64,000 nt of DNA from BOKV01 sp049289295. GTDB lineage: Bacteria > Pseudomonadota > Alphaproteobacteria > Rhizobiales > Rhizobiaceae. Where the stretch lies: assembly GCA_049289295.1 (NCBI GenBank), contig JBATLL010000124.1:1-64000 (forward strand). The letters run 5' to 3'. The position numbers and the translations under genes were made by a program. The notes under the pieces are model-generated. The model did no database searches. It had not been told where the DNA came from and saw only the letters and a list, made by a program, of their open reading frames with translations. This document shows positions 6,670 through 14,428 of the stretch, one piece after another. The first letter of the stretch is position 1; each line of letters starts with the position of its first letter.

Positions 6670-9414
6670 TTGACTTTGCACCAGATCGAACCGAACCTGC
6701 TGAAATACATCTGGCAGAATTCCAAGAAAGAACAGCTTTGGATGCTCGTGGTCATCCTGCTGTCCATGCCCACCTATTTTCTCAGCCTCGACCTGCCCAA
6801 GCGAATCGTGAACGGGCCGATCCAGGGCCGTGGCTTTGAAAATCCGGATGACACGGCCTTCTTCCTGACCACCAACCTGCCCCTGCCCGACTGGATGACA
6901 GGTGGACCGATTCAGATTTTCCCCGGGTTCGAACTGGACCGTGTCGCGTTCCTGATGGCGCTTTCGGTGACATTCCTGTGTCTCGTCGCCGCAAACGGGA
7001 TGTTCAAGCTCTATATCAATACCTTCAAGGGCCGGATGGGCGAGCGCATTCTGCGCCGTTTCCGTTTCCAGCTTTTCGACCGTGTCCTTCGCTACCCACT
7101 TCCCCGTTTCCGTCGCACAAAGGCTTCCGAGATCGCCTCGATGATCAAGGACGAAGTCGAGCCGATGGGCGAATTCATCGGTGATGCCTTCACCCAGCCC
7201 CTGTTCCTCGGCGGCCAGGCGATAACCGGGCTGACCTTCATTTTCCTGCAGAACGTGATGCTTGGCGTCGTCACGCTGGTAGTTGTGCTCTTCCAGGCAT
7301 GGCTCGTGCCCAGGCTGCGCCGCCGGCTGATCCAGTTGAACAAGAAGCGCCAGATCGAGTCGCGCCAGCTTGCCGGACGCCTTGGCGAGATTGTCGAAGG
7401 CATTCAGGATGCCCATGCCAATGATACGACCAATCTGGAGCGCGCCGACATTTCCGGCGTTCTTGGCCGCCTGTTCTTCATCCGTTTCGAACTTTTCCAG
7501 CGCAAGTTCTCGGTCAAGTACATCAACAATCTGCTGATCCAGTTTCTTGCCTTCCTGTTCTATGCTGCAGGCGGCTATCTCGCCATTCGCGGCACGCTTG
7601 ATATCGGTCAGCTTGTTGCCGTCATTGCCGCCTACAAGGACCTTCCCGATCCGATCCGTGGCCTCATCGACTATGACCAGCAACGCCTGACCGTTGATGC
7701 CCGCTACACACAGATCGTCGAGCAGTTCGCCTCGGAAGACCTGCAGGACCCCGAAAGCCAGAAGATCGCCGAGGGGCCAGTCCCCGCCCTTTCGGATGGT
7801 TTCGATATTTCCCACCTTCAGGTGATCGACGAGACAGGTTCCAAACTGATCGAGAAGGCGTCGGTCAGCATCGGCCTGAACGAAACCGTGGCTGTCATCG
7901 GCGCGGTCAACAGCGGTGCCACGCACTTCACCGAAGTGATTGCGCGCATGCTTCGCCACACTTCCGGCAAGGTGGAACTGGACGGAAAATCCCTGCCGGA
8001 ATTGCCCGAATACATCACCGGACGGCGCCTGGCCTATATTGACGGAGGAACCTTCTTTCCATCCTGCACGATCAATGAAGCACTCACCTACGTGCTCAAG
8101 AACCAGCCCTTGCGCCCGCTTGCGCGCGAAAAGGACGATCAGGTCGAGTACGAGACCCAGCTCGCCGAAGCACGCAGGGCCGGCAACAGCGATCTCGATT
8201 TCATGGCCGACTGGATCGACATCGAAAGGATCGGCGCAAAGGACGAGGCAGGACTTGAGGCCGAAATCCGCAAGGTACTCGCCGATGTGGACATGGAGGA
8301 CGATATCCGCGCACTGGGACTGCGCGGCACGCTCGACCCCAATGCCTATCCCGAACTGTGCGAACAGCTGATTGCCGCTCGCCATACTTTCCGCGGACGC
8401 CTGCCGGAACTGGGATTTGACGGCTTTGTCGAACCTTTCGACCCCGATGCCTACAACAATCAGGCGACGCTGGGCGAAAACCTGCTGTTCGGCACTTCGC
8501 GCCTGCCCGCCTATGAACCCTCCAACCTGCCCTCGAACCGCATCGTGCGCGCTGTGCTGGCCAAGGCCGGACTGGAGCAACGCCTTTTCGACATGGGCAA
8601 GGAAGTCGCCGCCACCACAGTTGAACTGTTCGGCGATCTTTCCAGCGACAACCCGTTCTTCGACCAGTTGAACTACATGGATGCCGAGGAATTGCCCGAA
8701 TATCGGGGCATACTGAACCGTATCGGCACACAGCCAATGGAGCAGGTCGCGGAAAAAGACCGGCTGATGATCATGAAATTGCCCTTCGCCTATACTGAAG
8801 TGCGCAACCGCATGGGCCTTCTCGATGAGGACATGAAGGCGGTCATCGTCAGCGCGCGCCACCAGCTTCGCGAAACGCTCGAAGGACTGGAAAATGTTCC
8901 GGTCAATTTCTACGATCCCGACAAGTACAACCCAGCCGCCAGTGTCATTGACAATGTGCTACTGGGAAGAGTGTCCGCCACCATGGCCGAAGGGCCTGAA
9001 ATGGTGACAAGCGCCATCAGGGTCCTGCTCGATGAAATGGGCCTCACACCGGATATCTTCCGCATTGGCCTGTCGTTCAACATGGGATCGGGCGGCAAGC
9101 GTCTGTCGGAAACGCAGCGCCAGAAACTCCATCTTGCGCGTGCGCTGCTCAAGAAGCCGGACTTCCTGATAGTCAACCAGGCGCTCAACACGCTTGATGC
9201 CCGCAACCAGCGAAAGATCATCCAGACCGTCCTTGCCCGTGCGGCCGGGCGCGATGGCGAGCGGTTCGGTGTCATCTGGTCGCCCATGAACCTTTCCTTC
9301 GCGGAAATGTTCGACCGCGTTCTGATGTTCGACAAGGGTGTGCTGATCGATGACGGCTCACCAAAGAAACTGCAGGAAAATTCAACCACGTTTCGTGAAC
9401 TCATAGGGGCATGA
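6670..9414 (+). CDS. ABC exporter-like protein with degenerate (pseudo) ATPase domain
   Basis: A 914-residue half-exporter-like protein. Residues about 20-320 form an ABC type 1 membrane domain with several helices. From about 375 there is a nucleotide-binding fold whose catalytic motifs are all changed. Walker A is GAVNSGAT (411-418, Lys to Ala417). The signature is LSETQ (812-816). Walker B is DFLIVNQA (Asp to Asn836, Glu to Gln837). The H-loop histidine is missing in WSPMNLS (870-876). Between Walker A and the signature there are about 390 residues, far more than the usual 100 or so. Inside, a DPDxYN...N-L-L-x-G element occurs twice (about 591-608 and 749-766). ATP hydrolysis looks unlikely, so the protein may be a sensor, scaffold or partner subunit. 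The start is a TTG; the TTG at 6676 is better spaced from GGGGA. Confidence 0.88.
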   Translation: MTLHQIEPNLLKYIWQNSKKEQLWMLVVILLSMPTYFLSLDLPKRIVNGPIQGRGFENPDDTAFFLTTNLPLPDWMTGGPIQIFPGFELDRVAFLMALSVTFLCLVAANGMFKLYINTFKGRMGERILRRFRFQLFDRVLRYPLPRFRRTKASEIASMIKDEVEPMGEFIGDAFTQPLFLGGQAITGLTFIFLQNVMLGVVTLVVVLFQAWLVPRLRRRLIQLNKKRQIESRQLAGRLGEIVEGIQDAHANDTTNLERADISGVLGRLFFIRFELFQRKFSVKYINNLLIQFLAFLFYAAGGYLAIRGTLDIGQLVAVIAAYKDLPDPIRGLIDYDQQRLTVDARYTQIVEQFASEDLQDPESQKIAEGPVPALSDGFDISHLQVIDETGSKLIEKASVSIGLNETVAVIGAVNSGATHFTEVIARMLRHTSGKVELDGKSLPELPEYITGRRLAYIDGGTFFPSCTINEALTYVLKNQPLRPLAREKDDQVEYETQLAEARRAGNSDLDFMADWIDIERIGAKDEAGLEAEIRKVLADVDMEDDIRALGLRGTLDPNAYPELCEQLIAARHTFRGRLPELGFDGFVEPFDPDAYNNQATLGENLLFGTSRLPAYEPSNLPSNRIVRAVLAKAGLEQRLFDMGKEVAATTVELFGDLSSDNPFFDQLNYMDAEELPEYRGILNRIGTQPMEQVAEKDRLMIMKLPFAYTEVRNRMGLLDEDMKAVIVSARHQLRETLEGLENVPVNFYDPDKYNPAASVIDNVLLGRVSATMAEGPEMVTSAIRVLLDEMGLTPDIFRIGLSFNMGSGGKRLSETQRQKLHLARALLKKPDFLIVNQALNTLDARNQRKIIQTVLARAAGRDGERFGVIWSPMNLSFAEMFDRVLMFDKGVLIDDGSPKKLQENSTTFRELIGA

Positions 9415-9475
9415 TCATGATTCACGCGTCGCATCGGGATCGGCGAAAGCGCGCCGAAGGTGAAGGAGGCGAACA

Positions 9476-9946
9476 ATGGCTACGTTGAGCGAGGAAGTCG
9501 ACCTGCTGCGCCGTATTCCGCTTTTTGCCGCGATCGATCCCGGCAAGCTGAAGCTTCTCGCCTTCGCCTCTGACCGCATGAGCTATTCGAACGGCCAGAA
9601 GGTCTTCAAGCAGGGCGAGGTTGGCGATGCCGCCTATGTCGTCATTCACGGGACAGCAGACATCGTCGTGGAAACGGCGGCAGGCGAAATCGTGGTCGCC
9701 CAGGCCAAGGAAAATGCGGTCGTAGGCGAGATCTCCATCCTGTGCGACGTGCCAAGGACGGCATCGGTGCGGGCAAATGGCGAACTCGTCATGCTGAAGA
9801 TCAAGAAGGAACATTTCCTCGGATTGATGATGGACTTCCCGAAACTGGGAATCCAGGTGATGCGTGAACTGGCCCAGCGCCTGTCGCGCACGACCGCCGA
9901 ACTGACCGACGCAAGACGGCGTCTGGCAGCTGAAAAATCCGCATAG
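9476..9946 (+). CDS. Stand-alone cyclic nucleotide-binding domain protein
   Basis: A 156-residue protein made almost entirely of a CRP-type cNMP-binding domain. The beta-roll spans about residues 20-120 and the phosphate-binding cassette reads VGEISILCDVPRTASV, with the Glu and Arg that contact the cyclic phosphate and ribose. A C-helix follows (about 122-152). There is no helix-turn-helix, so it does not bind DNA in the CRP manner. A strong GAAGGAGG precedes the ATG. It sits 61 bp after the pseudo-ABC gene and 16 bp before the hydrolase gene, so the three are probably one operon. It is a likely cAMP receptor for the nearby cyclases, perhaps acting on the exporter-like protein (inference). 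Confidence 0.9.
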   Translation: MATLSEEVDLLRRIPLFAAIDPGKLKLLAFASDRMSYSNGQKVFKQGEVGDAAYVVIHGTADIVVETAAGEIVVAQAKENAVVGEISILCDVPRTASVRANGELVMLKIKKEHFLGLMMDFPKLGIQVMRELAQRLSRTTAELTDARRRLAAEKSA

Positions 9947-9962
9947 GGCCGGGAGTACTTGT

Positions 9963-10805
9963 TTGGCCGAAAAACACAATGACCAGTTGCTGGTTCGATT
10001 CCACGGCGTAAGGGGCACGCTGGCCTCGCCGGGTCGTGAATTCCAGCGCGCTGGCGGAAACACCATCTGCGCGGAAGTTCGCTGCGGCGATCGCGTGCTG
10101 ATCTGCGATGCAGGCACCGGCATCCGAAAGCTCGGAAGCCAATTGCTCGAACAGCAGGACGTCCGGAAGATCGATATCCTGATGACCCATGTCCACTATG
10201 ACCATGTGGAGGGCATCCCCTTCTTCGGCCCGTTCTTTTCACCCGATTTCAGGATCAACGTCTGGCTCGGTAAGGTCGACGGCGCAGATTCAACCGAAGA
10301 AGCGGTGCGTGGCCTGATGCGTCGGCCCTATTTCCCGGTGGGCCCGGATGTCTTCCAGGCTGACGTGAGTTTCAGGTGTGTGGCGGAAAACCAGGAGCTT
10401 GATCTGGGCGATGGCATTCACGTCAGGACCGCGCCGCTCAACCACCCTGGCGGCGCGACGGGCTACCGGATCGAATACAAGGGTCGCTCCTTCGCCTTCG
10501 TGACGGACACCGAGCATGTTCCGGGGAAACCGGACGAGAACGTGCTGCGCCTGATTTCGGGCGTCGATGCCTTTGTCTATGATGCAAGCCTCACGGACGC
10601 CGAATTGCCGGAATTCAGGGGCTATGGCCATTCCACCTGGGAAGAAGGCATGCGTTTGCGCAAGAAGACTGGCGCGAAACGCTTCCTGGCGCTTCACCAC
10701 ATGCCGTTCCGCACCGATGCCGATCTGGATATCATCGAGGCAGCCATCAAGACGCAGCATCCATCAAGCGGTGTCGCGCGCGAAGGCGACACACTGGTGC
10801 TTTGA
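9963..10805 (+). CDS. PhnP-like metallo-beta-lactamase-fold hydrolase
   Basis: A 280-residue cytosolic metallo-beta-lactamase-fold enzyme. The metal motif THVHYDH (H76, H78, D80, H81) is followed by NHPGG, FVTDTEH and a late LHHMP histidine pair, the full dinuclear site. The closest well-known families are PhnP phosphoribosyl cyclic phosphodiesterase and RNase Z-like hydrolases, so a cyclic phosphate ester substrate is reasonable. Because it follows a cNMP-binding protein and lies between cyclases, it could be a cNMP phosphodiesterase, but that is inference. It begins with TTG, with GGGAG about 8 bases upstream. It ends 27 bp before the convergent FecR gene. Confidence 0.85.
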   Translation: MAEKHNDQLLVRFHGVRGTLASPGREFQRAGGNTICAEVRCGDRVLICDAGTGIRKLGSQLLEQQDVRKIDILMTHVHYDHVEGIPFFGPFFSPDFRINVWLGKVDGADSTEEAVRGLMRRPYFPVGPDVFQADVSFRCVAENQELDLGDGIHVRTAPLNHPGGATGYRIEYKGRSFAFVTDTEHVPGKPDENVLRLISGVDAFVYDASLTDAELPEFRGYGHSTWEEGMRLRKKTGAKRFLALHHMPFRTDADLDIIEAAIKTQHPSSGVAREGDTLVL

Positions 10806-10832
10806 ATTCAGGAACCACCAGCGGATAACTGA

Positions 10833-11645
10833 TCAGTTGCGGTAGGGATCGTTTTCGCTTTCGCTATCGCTAGACCGATCCTGATCACCTGAACCCTTGC
10901 TAGTGCCGCGTCGCCCGGCATTCGATGCTTCCTGGGCGGCACGCGCGCTGCAGGCGCGAGTCGGCGCACGCCAGTTCGCCTGGAAACGCTCCTGCCTCTC
11001 GGTCAGCTGGAACTGTTCCTTTTCCTCCGCCCTTGAGCGTCCAGCGCTGCGCAGGAACGGGCTGCGCTCGATCTGGCCCGGGCCTTTCACCTCGATGACA
11101 TCGCAAAAACGTTCGGCGGATATGCATGCCGCACCCTGCGTGCACACCGTCAACGCGCCTTGCAGCAGCACGACCCGGCTGGCACCTGAATCGCCATCCA
11201 CATACACATCGAATACCGTGCCACGAATGCCGATGGTCGACAGCGGTGTCGATATCTTGAATGCATCTTTCGCGGAATTGCCGGTGATGAAGCGGAAGGC
11301 ACCCTTGGTCACCTTGATCGTCGCATTGGTGAAGCCGCCGCTACTGACGGCAAAGTCGTCGAGCTTGACGGTGGAGTTCTCCCCGACAATGATCCGCGAA
11401 TCGTCGTTGAGCAGGAGCTCGCCATGCGAAGCATCCCCCGCACTGATATCCTCTGCAGAAAAAACTGCATCGGAAACCGAAAGCGAGCCGGACAACGTGC
11501 CGGACACGGAATTCTTGACGACGGCAGCCTTGCCCACTTCATCATTGGCGCTGGCACGGTCAGGCGGCAGGCAAGCCAGAGCCATGACCAGTGCGCTGAA
11601 AAGGATTGAGTGAAGCAAGGAAAATCGACGATCGATTTTCGCCAT
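10833..11645 (-). CDS. Secreted FecR-domain protein (copy 1)
   Basis: A 270-residue periplasmic protein with an N-terminal signal peptide (hydrophobic about residues 11-25, cleavage near ASA-N). The FecR domain covers about 40-165, with SRIIVGENSTVKLDD, TKGAFRFITG and TIGIRGTVFDV. Cysteines follow (VCTQGAACIS, RFCDV), then a charged, Arg-rich tail ending in SDSESEND. The ATG at 11645 has GAGG eight bases upstream; the frame is open further left but without support. No FecI sigma factor or TonB receptor is nearby. It is divergent from a CHASE2 cyclase, and FecR with CHASE2 sensors is a recurrent pairing in proteobacteria, so it may be the periplasmic partner of that sensor. A paralogue lies at 56455. 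Confidence 0.85.
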   Translation of the reverse strand: MAKIDRRFSLLHSILFSALVMALACLPPDRASANDEVGKAAVVKNSVSGTLSGSLSVSDAVFSAEDISAGDASHGELLLNDDSRIIVGENSTVKLDDFAVSSGGFTNATIKVTKGAFRFITGNSAKDAFKISTPLSTIGIRGTVFDVYVDGDSGASRVVLLQGALTVCTQGAACISAERFCDVIEVKGPGQIERSPFLRSAGRSRAEEKEQFQLTERQERFQANWRAPTRACSARAAQEASNAGRRGTSKGSGDQDRSSDSESENDPYRN

Positions 11646-11725
11646 TGTGGAACCTCGCGGTATAAGCCTGTAGCAATGCAGCAGACCAAAACGCCTGCCA
11701 ACTGGCAATAGACATTTTGCACATG

Positions 11726-11741
11726 TGTGATCGCTATCAAG
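11726..11741. promoter_or_regulatory. Possible CRP/FNR-family operator
   Basis: The sequence TGTGATCGCTATCAAG fits TGTGA-N6-TCACA at eight of ten fixed positions. It lies between a FecR gene and a cyclase gene, where cAMP feedback control would make sense. This is a motif match only. Confidence 0.35.
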
Positions 11742-11822
11742 CCTGGAGCCCCTGCGCGGGATATTGACCCGCCATTTATGGCAGCAAGTGGGCGATCCAT
11801 TCACCATATTGCTCCTTTGGCT

Positions 11823-11866
11823 CGCCCGACAAATTCGAACGGGGCATTGTTCAATTTTGTCGGGCG
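11823..11866. repeat. 44-nt inverted repeat upstream of the CHASE2 cyclase
   Basis: Arms CGCCCGACAAA (11823-11833) and TTTGTCGGGCG (11856-11866) are perfect complements. An inner GAAC/GTTC pairing and an 8-nt loop extend the stem. There is no T-tract, so it is not a typical terminator. It could be an operator palindrome or a structured leader, 82 bases before the cyclase ATG. Confidence 0.6.
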
Positions 11867-11948
11867 ATGGGATAGAAGGGAATCCTTGGGCGAATGGAAG
11901 TGAGGCCGGTGCTTCGGCTGGCCATGCGATGGGAGTGTCCAACCTGCC

Positions 11949-14168
11949 ATGCTGCAGAAACTAGCCCGGCTTGCTCCCGGTCACCGCAATCTGCTGGTAA
12001 TGGCAATCGCCATGGCCGCAATTGTGGCCGGCGCGCTGTGGCGACACTCCGATCCGCTGTTCCTGGCAGCTGTTCGAAACCTCTCCTTTGACACCTACCA
12101 GCGCATTCATCCCCGCCAGGCACTTGGCCAACCGATCACCATCATCGACATTGATGAGCGCTCCATCGCCGAATATGGCCAATGGCCCTGGCCGCGCACC
12201 AAGATTGCCGAAATGGTCGATCGCCTGACGGAAATGAACGCCGCCGTCATAGCCTTCGACATGGTCTTTTCCGAACCTGACAGGACGGGTGCGCGCCGGT
12301 TTGTCGAGGATTTGCGCAATTATGATGCGCCGGTTGCGGATGCCGCTGCACTTTTGCTCAAGGACCTGCCGGACAATGACGGCATCCTCGCCCAGGCCTT
12401 CGCCCGGTCGCAGGTCGTTGCCGGTTTCTTCAACGACAATCGTTCCCGCATGGGCCTGCCGCTGATCAAGGCAGGCACCGCAGTACTTGGCGATTCAAAC
12501 CTTGCCGACATTCTTCCCTCCATCACATCGTCAGTGAAGAACCTGCCGGAAATCGAGGCCGCTGCCGCAGGCAATGGGTCGCTGACCCTGTCCGCCCAGA
12601 CCGATGAAGTGGTGCGCTCCGTTCCCATGTTCCTCAGTGACGGCACCAAGACCTATCCCACCCTTTCCATCGAGGCGATACGGCTGGCATTGGGTGCCAG
12701 TTCCTACACGCTGAAGACCACCTCCGCGAGCACGGAGACCGAAACATACGGTACCGAGATGGTATCTTTCCGCGTTGGGCAGCTCAGTGTGCCTGTCACG
12801 CGGGATGGCCAGTTCGTCATCTACTATTCGAAATTCGATCCCCAGATCGTGGTATCCGCTGCCGACATACTGGCAGACGATCCCGCCCCCTTCATCGACA
12901 AGATCGAAGGCCACATGATCTTCATCGGCACTTCGGCAAGCGGCCTGCGCGACATCCGCGCCACCGCACTGGGCGAGGCCGTGCCCGGTGTCTACATGCA
13001 TGCACAGGTCGCAGACCAGATCCTGAGCAGCAGCTTCCTGACGCGTCCCGACTGGTCGGAAGGCGTTGAGATCGGCCTGATGGTCCTGCTCTGCTTCCTA
13101 ATCGTCCTCATCCTGCCCCTGGCAGGCGCAATGATCTCGGCGCTGTTCGGTGCTGTCGTTGCAGGTGGCATCCTTCTTGGCAGCTGGGTTGCTTTCACGC
13201 AGAGCGGAATGCTGTTCGATCCGGTCTTCCCGCTGGTCTCCAGCCTGCTCGTCTATCTGGGAGCAACCACCCTGCAGTTCGCTTTTGCCGAACGCGAAAA
13301 GCGTTTCGTGCGCGGCGCATTCCAGCGCTACCTCGCACCCGATCTCCTCAAGAAGCTGGAAGACAATCCCGACGCCCTGAAGCTTGGTGGTGAAATTCGC
13401 GACATGACCTTGATGTTCATGGATGTACGCGGCTTCACGCCAATCTCGGAAAAGCTGTCGCCTGAAGAACTGGTCACTTTCCTCAACCGCCTGCTGTCAC
13501 CGCTTTCCGATGTCATTCAGGACCATGAAGGCGCAATCGACAAATATATCGGCGATTCAATCATGGCGTTCTGGAACGCTCCGCTCGACGTCGAGGACCA
13601 TCCGGTCAAGGCGGCGCGCGCAGCGCTGCAGATGGTCACCATCGTCGAACAGTTGAACGCCAGTGACCATTTCGGCTTTCATCAGCCGCAATTCGGCCTC
13701 GGCGATGTCGCCATCGGCGTCGGCATCAACAGCGGCATGAGCTGCGTTGGCAACATGGGTTCATCGAGCCGTTTCAACTATTCCGTCGTCGGCGACACCG
13801 TCAACATTGCCGCGCGTATTGAAAGTTCGTGCAAGGAGATCGGCTGGCCGGTGCTGCTTTCGGAAATGACGGCCAACCAGTGCAAGGGCTTCGCAATGCT
13901 GGAAGCGCGCGCCATCGCGCTGAAAGGCAAGTCCAGGCCCGTGAAGCTTTTCGCCCTGATCGGTGATGAAAAACTGGGCGCCACGCCGCAATGGCAGGAA
14001 CTGGCGGCAAGGCACGAAACGTGCATGCACGCACTGGCAGCAGGAAACCGCAGGAAAGCGGCTGAAATTGCCGCCCAGTGCCGCAAGATGGCGCCAGCCA
14101 ATCTCGACGAATTCTACCTCAAGCTTATAGGCGAAATCAAAGTCAAGGCAGTCGCGGCAGTGCACTAG
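11949..14168 (+). CDS. CHASE2-domain adenylate cyclase
   Basis: A 739-residue membrane sensor. An N-terminal helix (about 14-32) leads to a periplasmic CHASE2 domain (about 35-355), with FDTYQRIHP, ITIIDIDERSI and FIGTSASGLRD. Three membrane helices follow (about 372-445), then a class III cyclase domain (about 480-675). D492 (MDVRGF), K532 and D536 (IDKYIGDSIMAFW) and VVGDTVNIAARIES give all metal, purine and transition-state residues, so it should make cAMP. It is divergent from a FecR-domain protein that could feed an envelope signal into CHASE2 (inference). The ATG is the first in frame with the sensor; its ribosome site is weak. Confidence 0.93.
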   Translation: MLQKLARLAPGHRNLLVMAIAMAAIVAGALWRHSDPLFLAAVRNLSFDTYQRIHPRQALGQPITIIDIDERSIAEYGQWPWPRTKIAEMVDRLTEMNAAVIAFDMVFSEPDRTGARRFVEDLRNYDAPVADAAALLLKDLPDNDGILAQAFARSQVVAGFFNDNRSRMGLPLIKAGTAVLGDSNLADILPSITSSVKNLPEIEAAAAGNGSLTLSAQTDEVVRSVPMFLSDGTKTYPTLSIEAIRLALGASSYTLKTTSASTETETYGTEMVSFRVGQLSVPVTRDGQFVIYYSKFDPQIVVSAADILADDPAPFIDKIEGHMIFIGTSASGLRDIRATALGEAVPGVYMHAQVADQILSSSFLTRPDWSEGVEIGLMVLLCFLIVLILPLAGAMISALFGAVVAGGILLGSWVAFTQSGMLFDPVFPLVSSLLVYLGATTLQFAFAEREKRFVRGAFQRYLAPDLLKKLEDNPDALKLGGEIRDMTLMFMDVRGFTPISEKLSPEELVTFLNRLLSPLSDVIQDHEGAIDKYIGDSIMAFWNAPLDVEDHPVKAARAALQMVTIVEQLNASDHFGFHQPQFGLGDVAIGVGINSGMSCVGNMGSSSRFNYSVVGDTVNIAARIESSCKEIGWPVLLSEMTANQCKGFAMLEARAIALKGKSRPVKLFALIGDEKLGATPQWQELAARHETCMHALAAGNRRKAAEIAAQCRKMAPANLDEFYLKLIGEIKVKAVAAVH

Positions 14169-14283
14169 CACCAGCGATCCCGACCGCTGTAAACTTCAAG
14201 GCGTCCCATCGCCAGCCGAACCGCCAGGCATGACCTTCGCGTGCTTGCTCTTGAAAAATCGTGGTTTTCGGTGAAAGATGGTA

Positions 14284-14309
14284 CCAGTTCGCAGGCATGC
14301 GAGAACTGG
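14284..14309. repeat. Hairpin in the gap before cfa
   Basis: CCAGTTC pairs with GAACTGG around a GCA/TGC inner stem, with a two-base bulge. It lies in the 260-bp gap between the CHASE2 cyclase and the fatty acid synthase gene. There is no T-tract. Its role is unknown; it could be a transcript-end or leader structure. Confidence 0.4.
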
Positions 14310-14428
14310 CTCGCCTGCAGGACTTGGGCGATGCGCGTGTCATTGAGGCAAAATGGCTCGCGCTCTGGCACCCGTCTCAACATTGACGGAGGCCGGGAAC
14401 TCGGGGGCTCGCCAGGAGGTGATACGGG

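Larger units (their letters stand above)
11646..11948. other. Divergent intergenic region between FecR copy 1 and CHASE2 cyclase
   Basis: This 303-bp gap must hold the promoters of both genes. It contains a CRP-like half-conserved dyad at 11726 and a strong 44-nt inverted repeat at 11823. No coding frame is convincing. Confidence 0.6.

Noticed and set aside
6586..8862. Long minus-strand open frame (758 codons) opposite the pseudo-ABC gene
   Set aside because: It is antisense to a well-supported gene, has no recognisable protein motif and arises from GC-rich codon bias.
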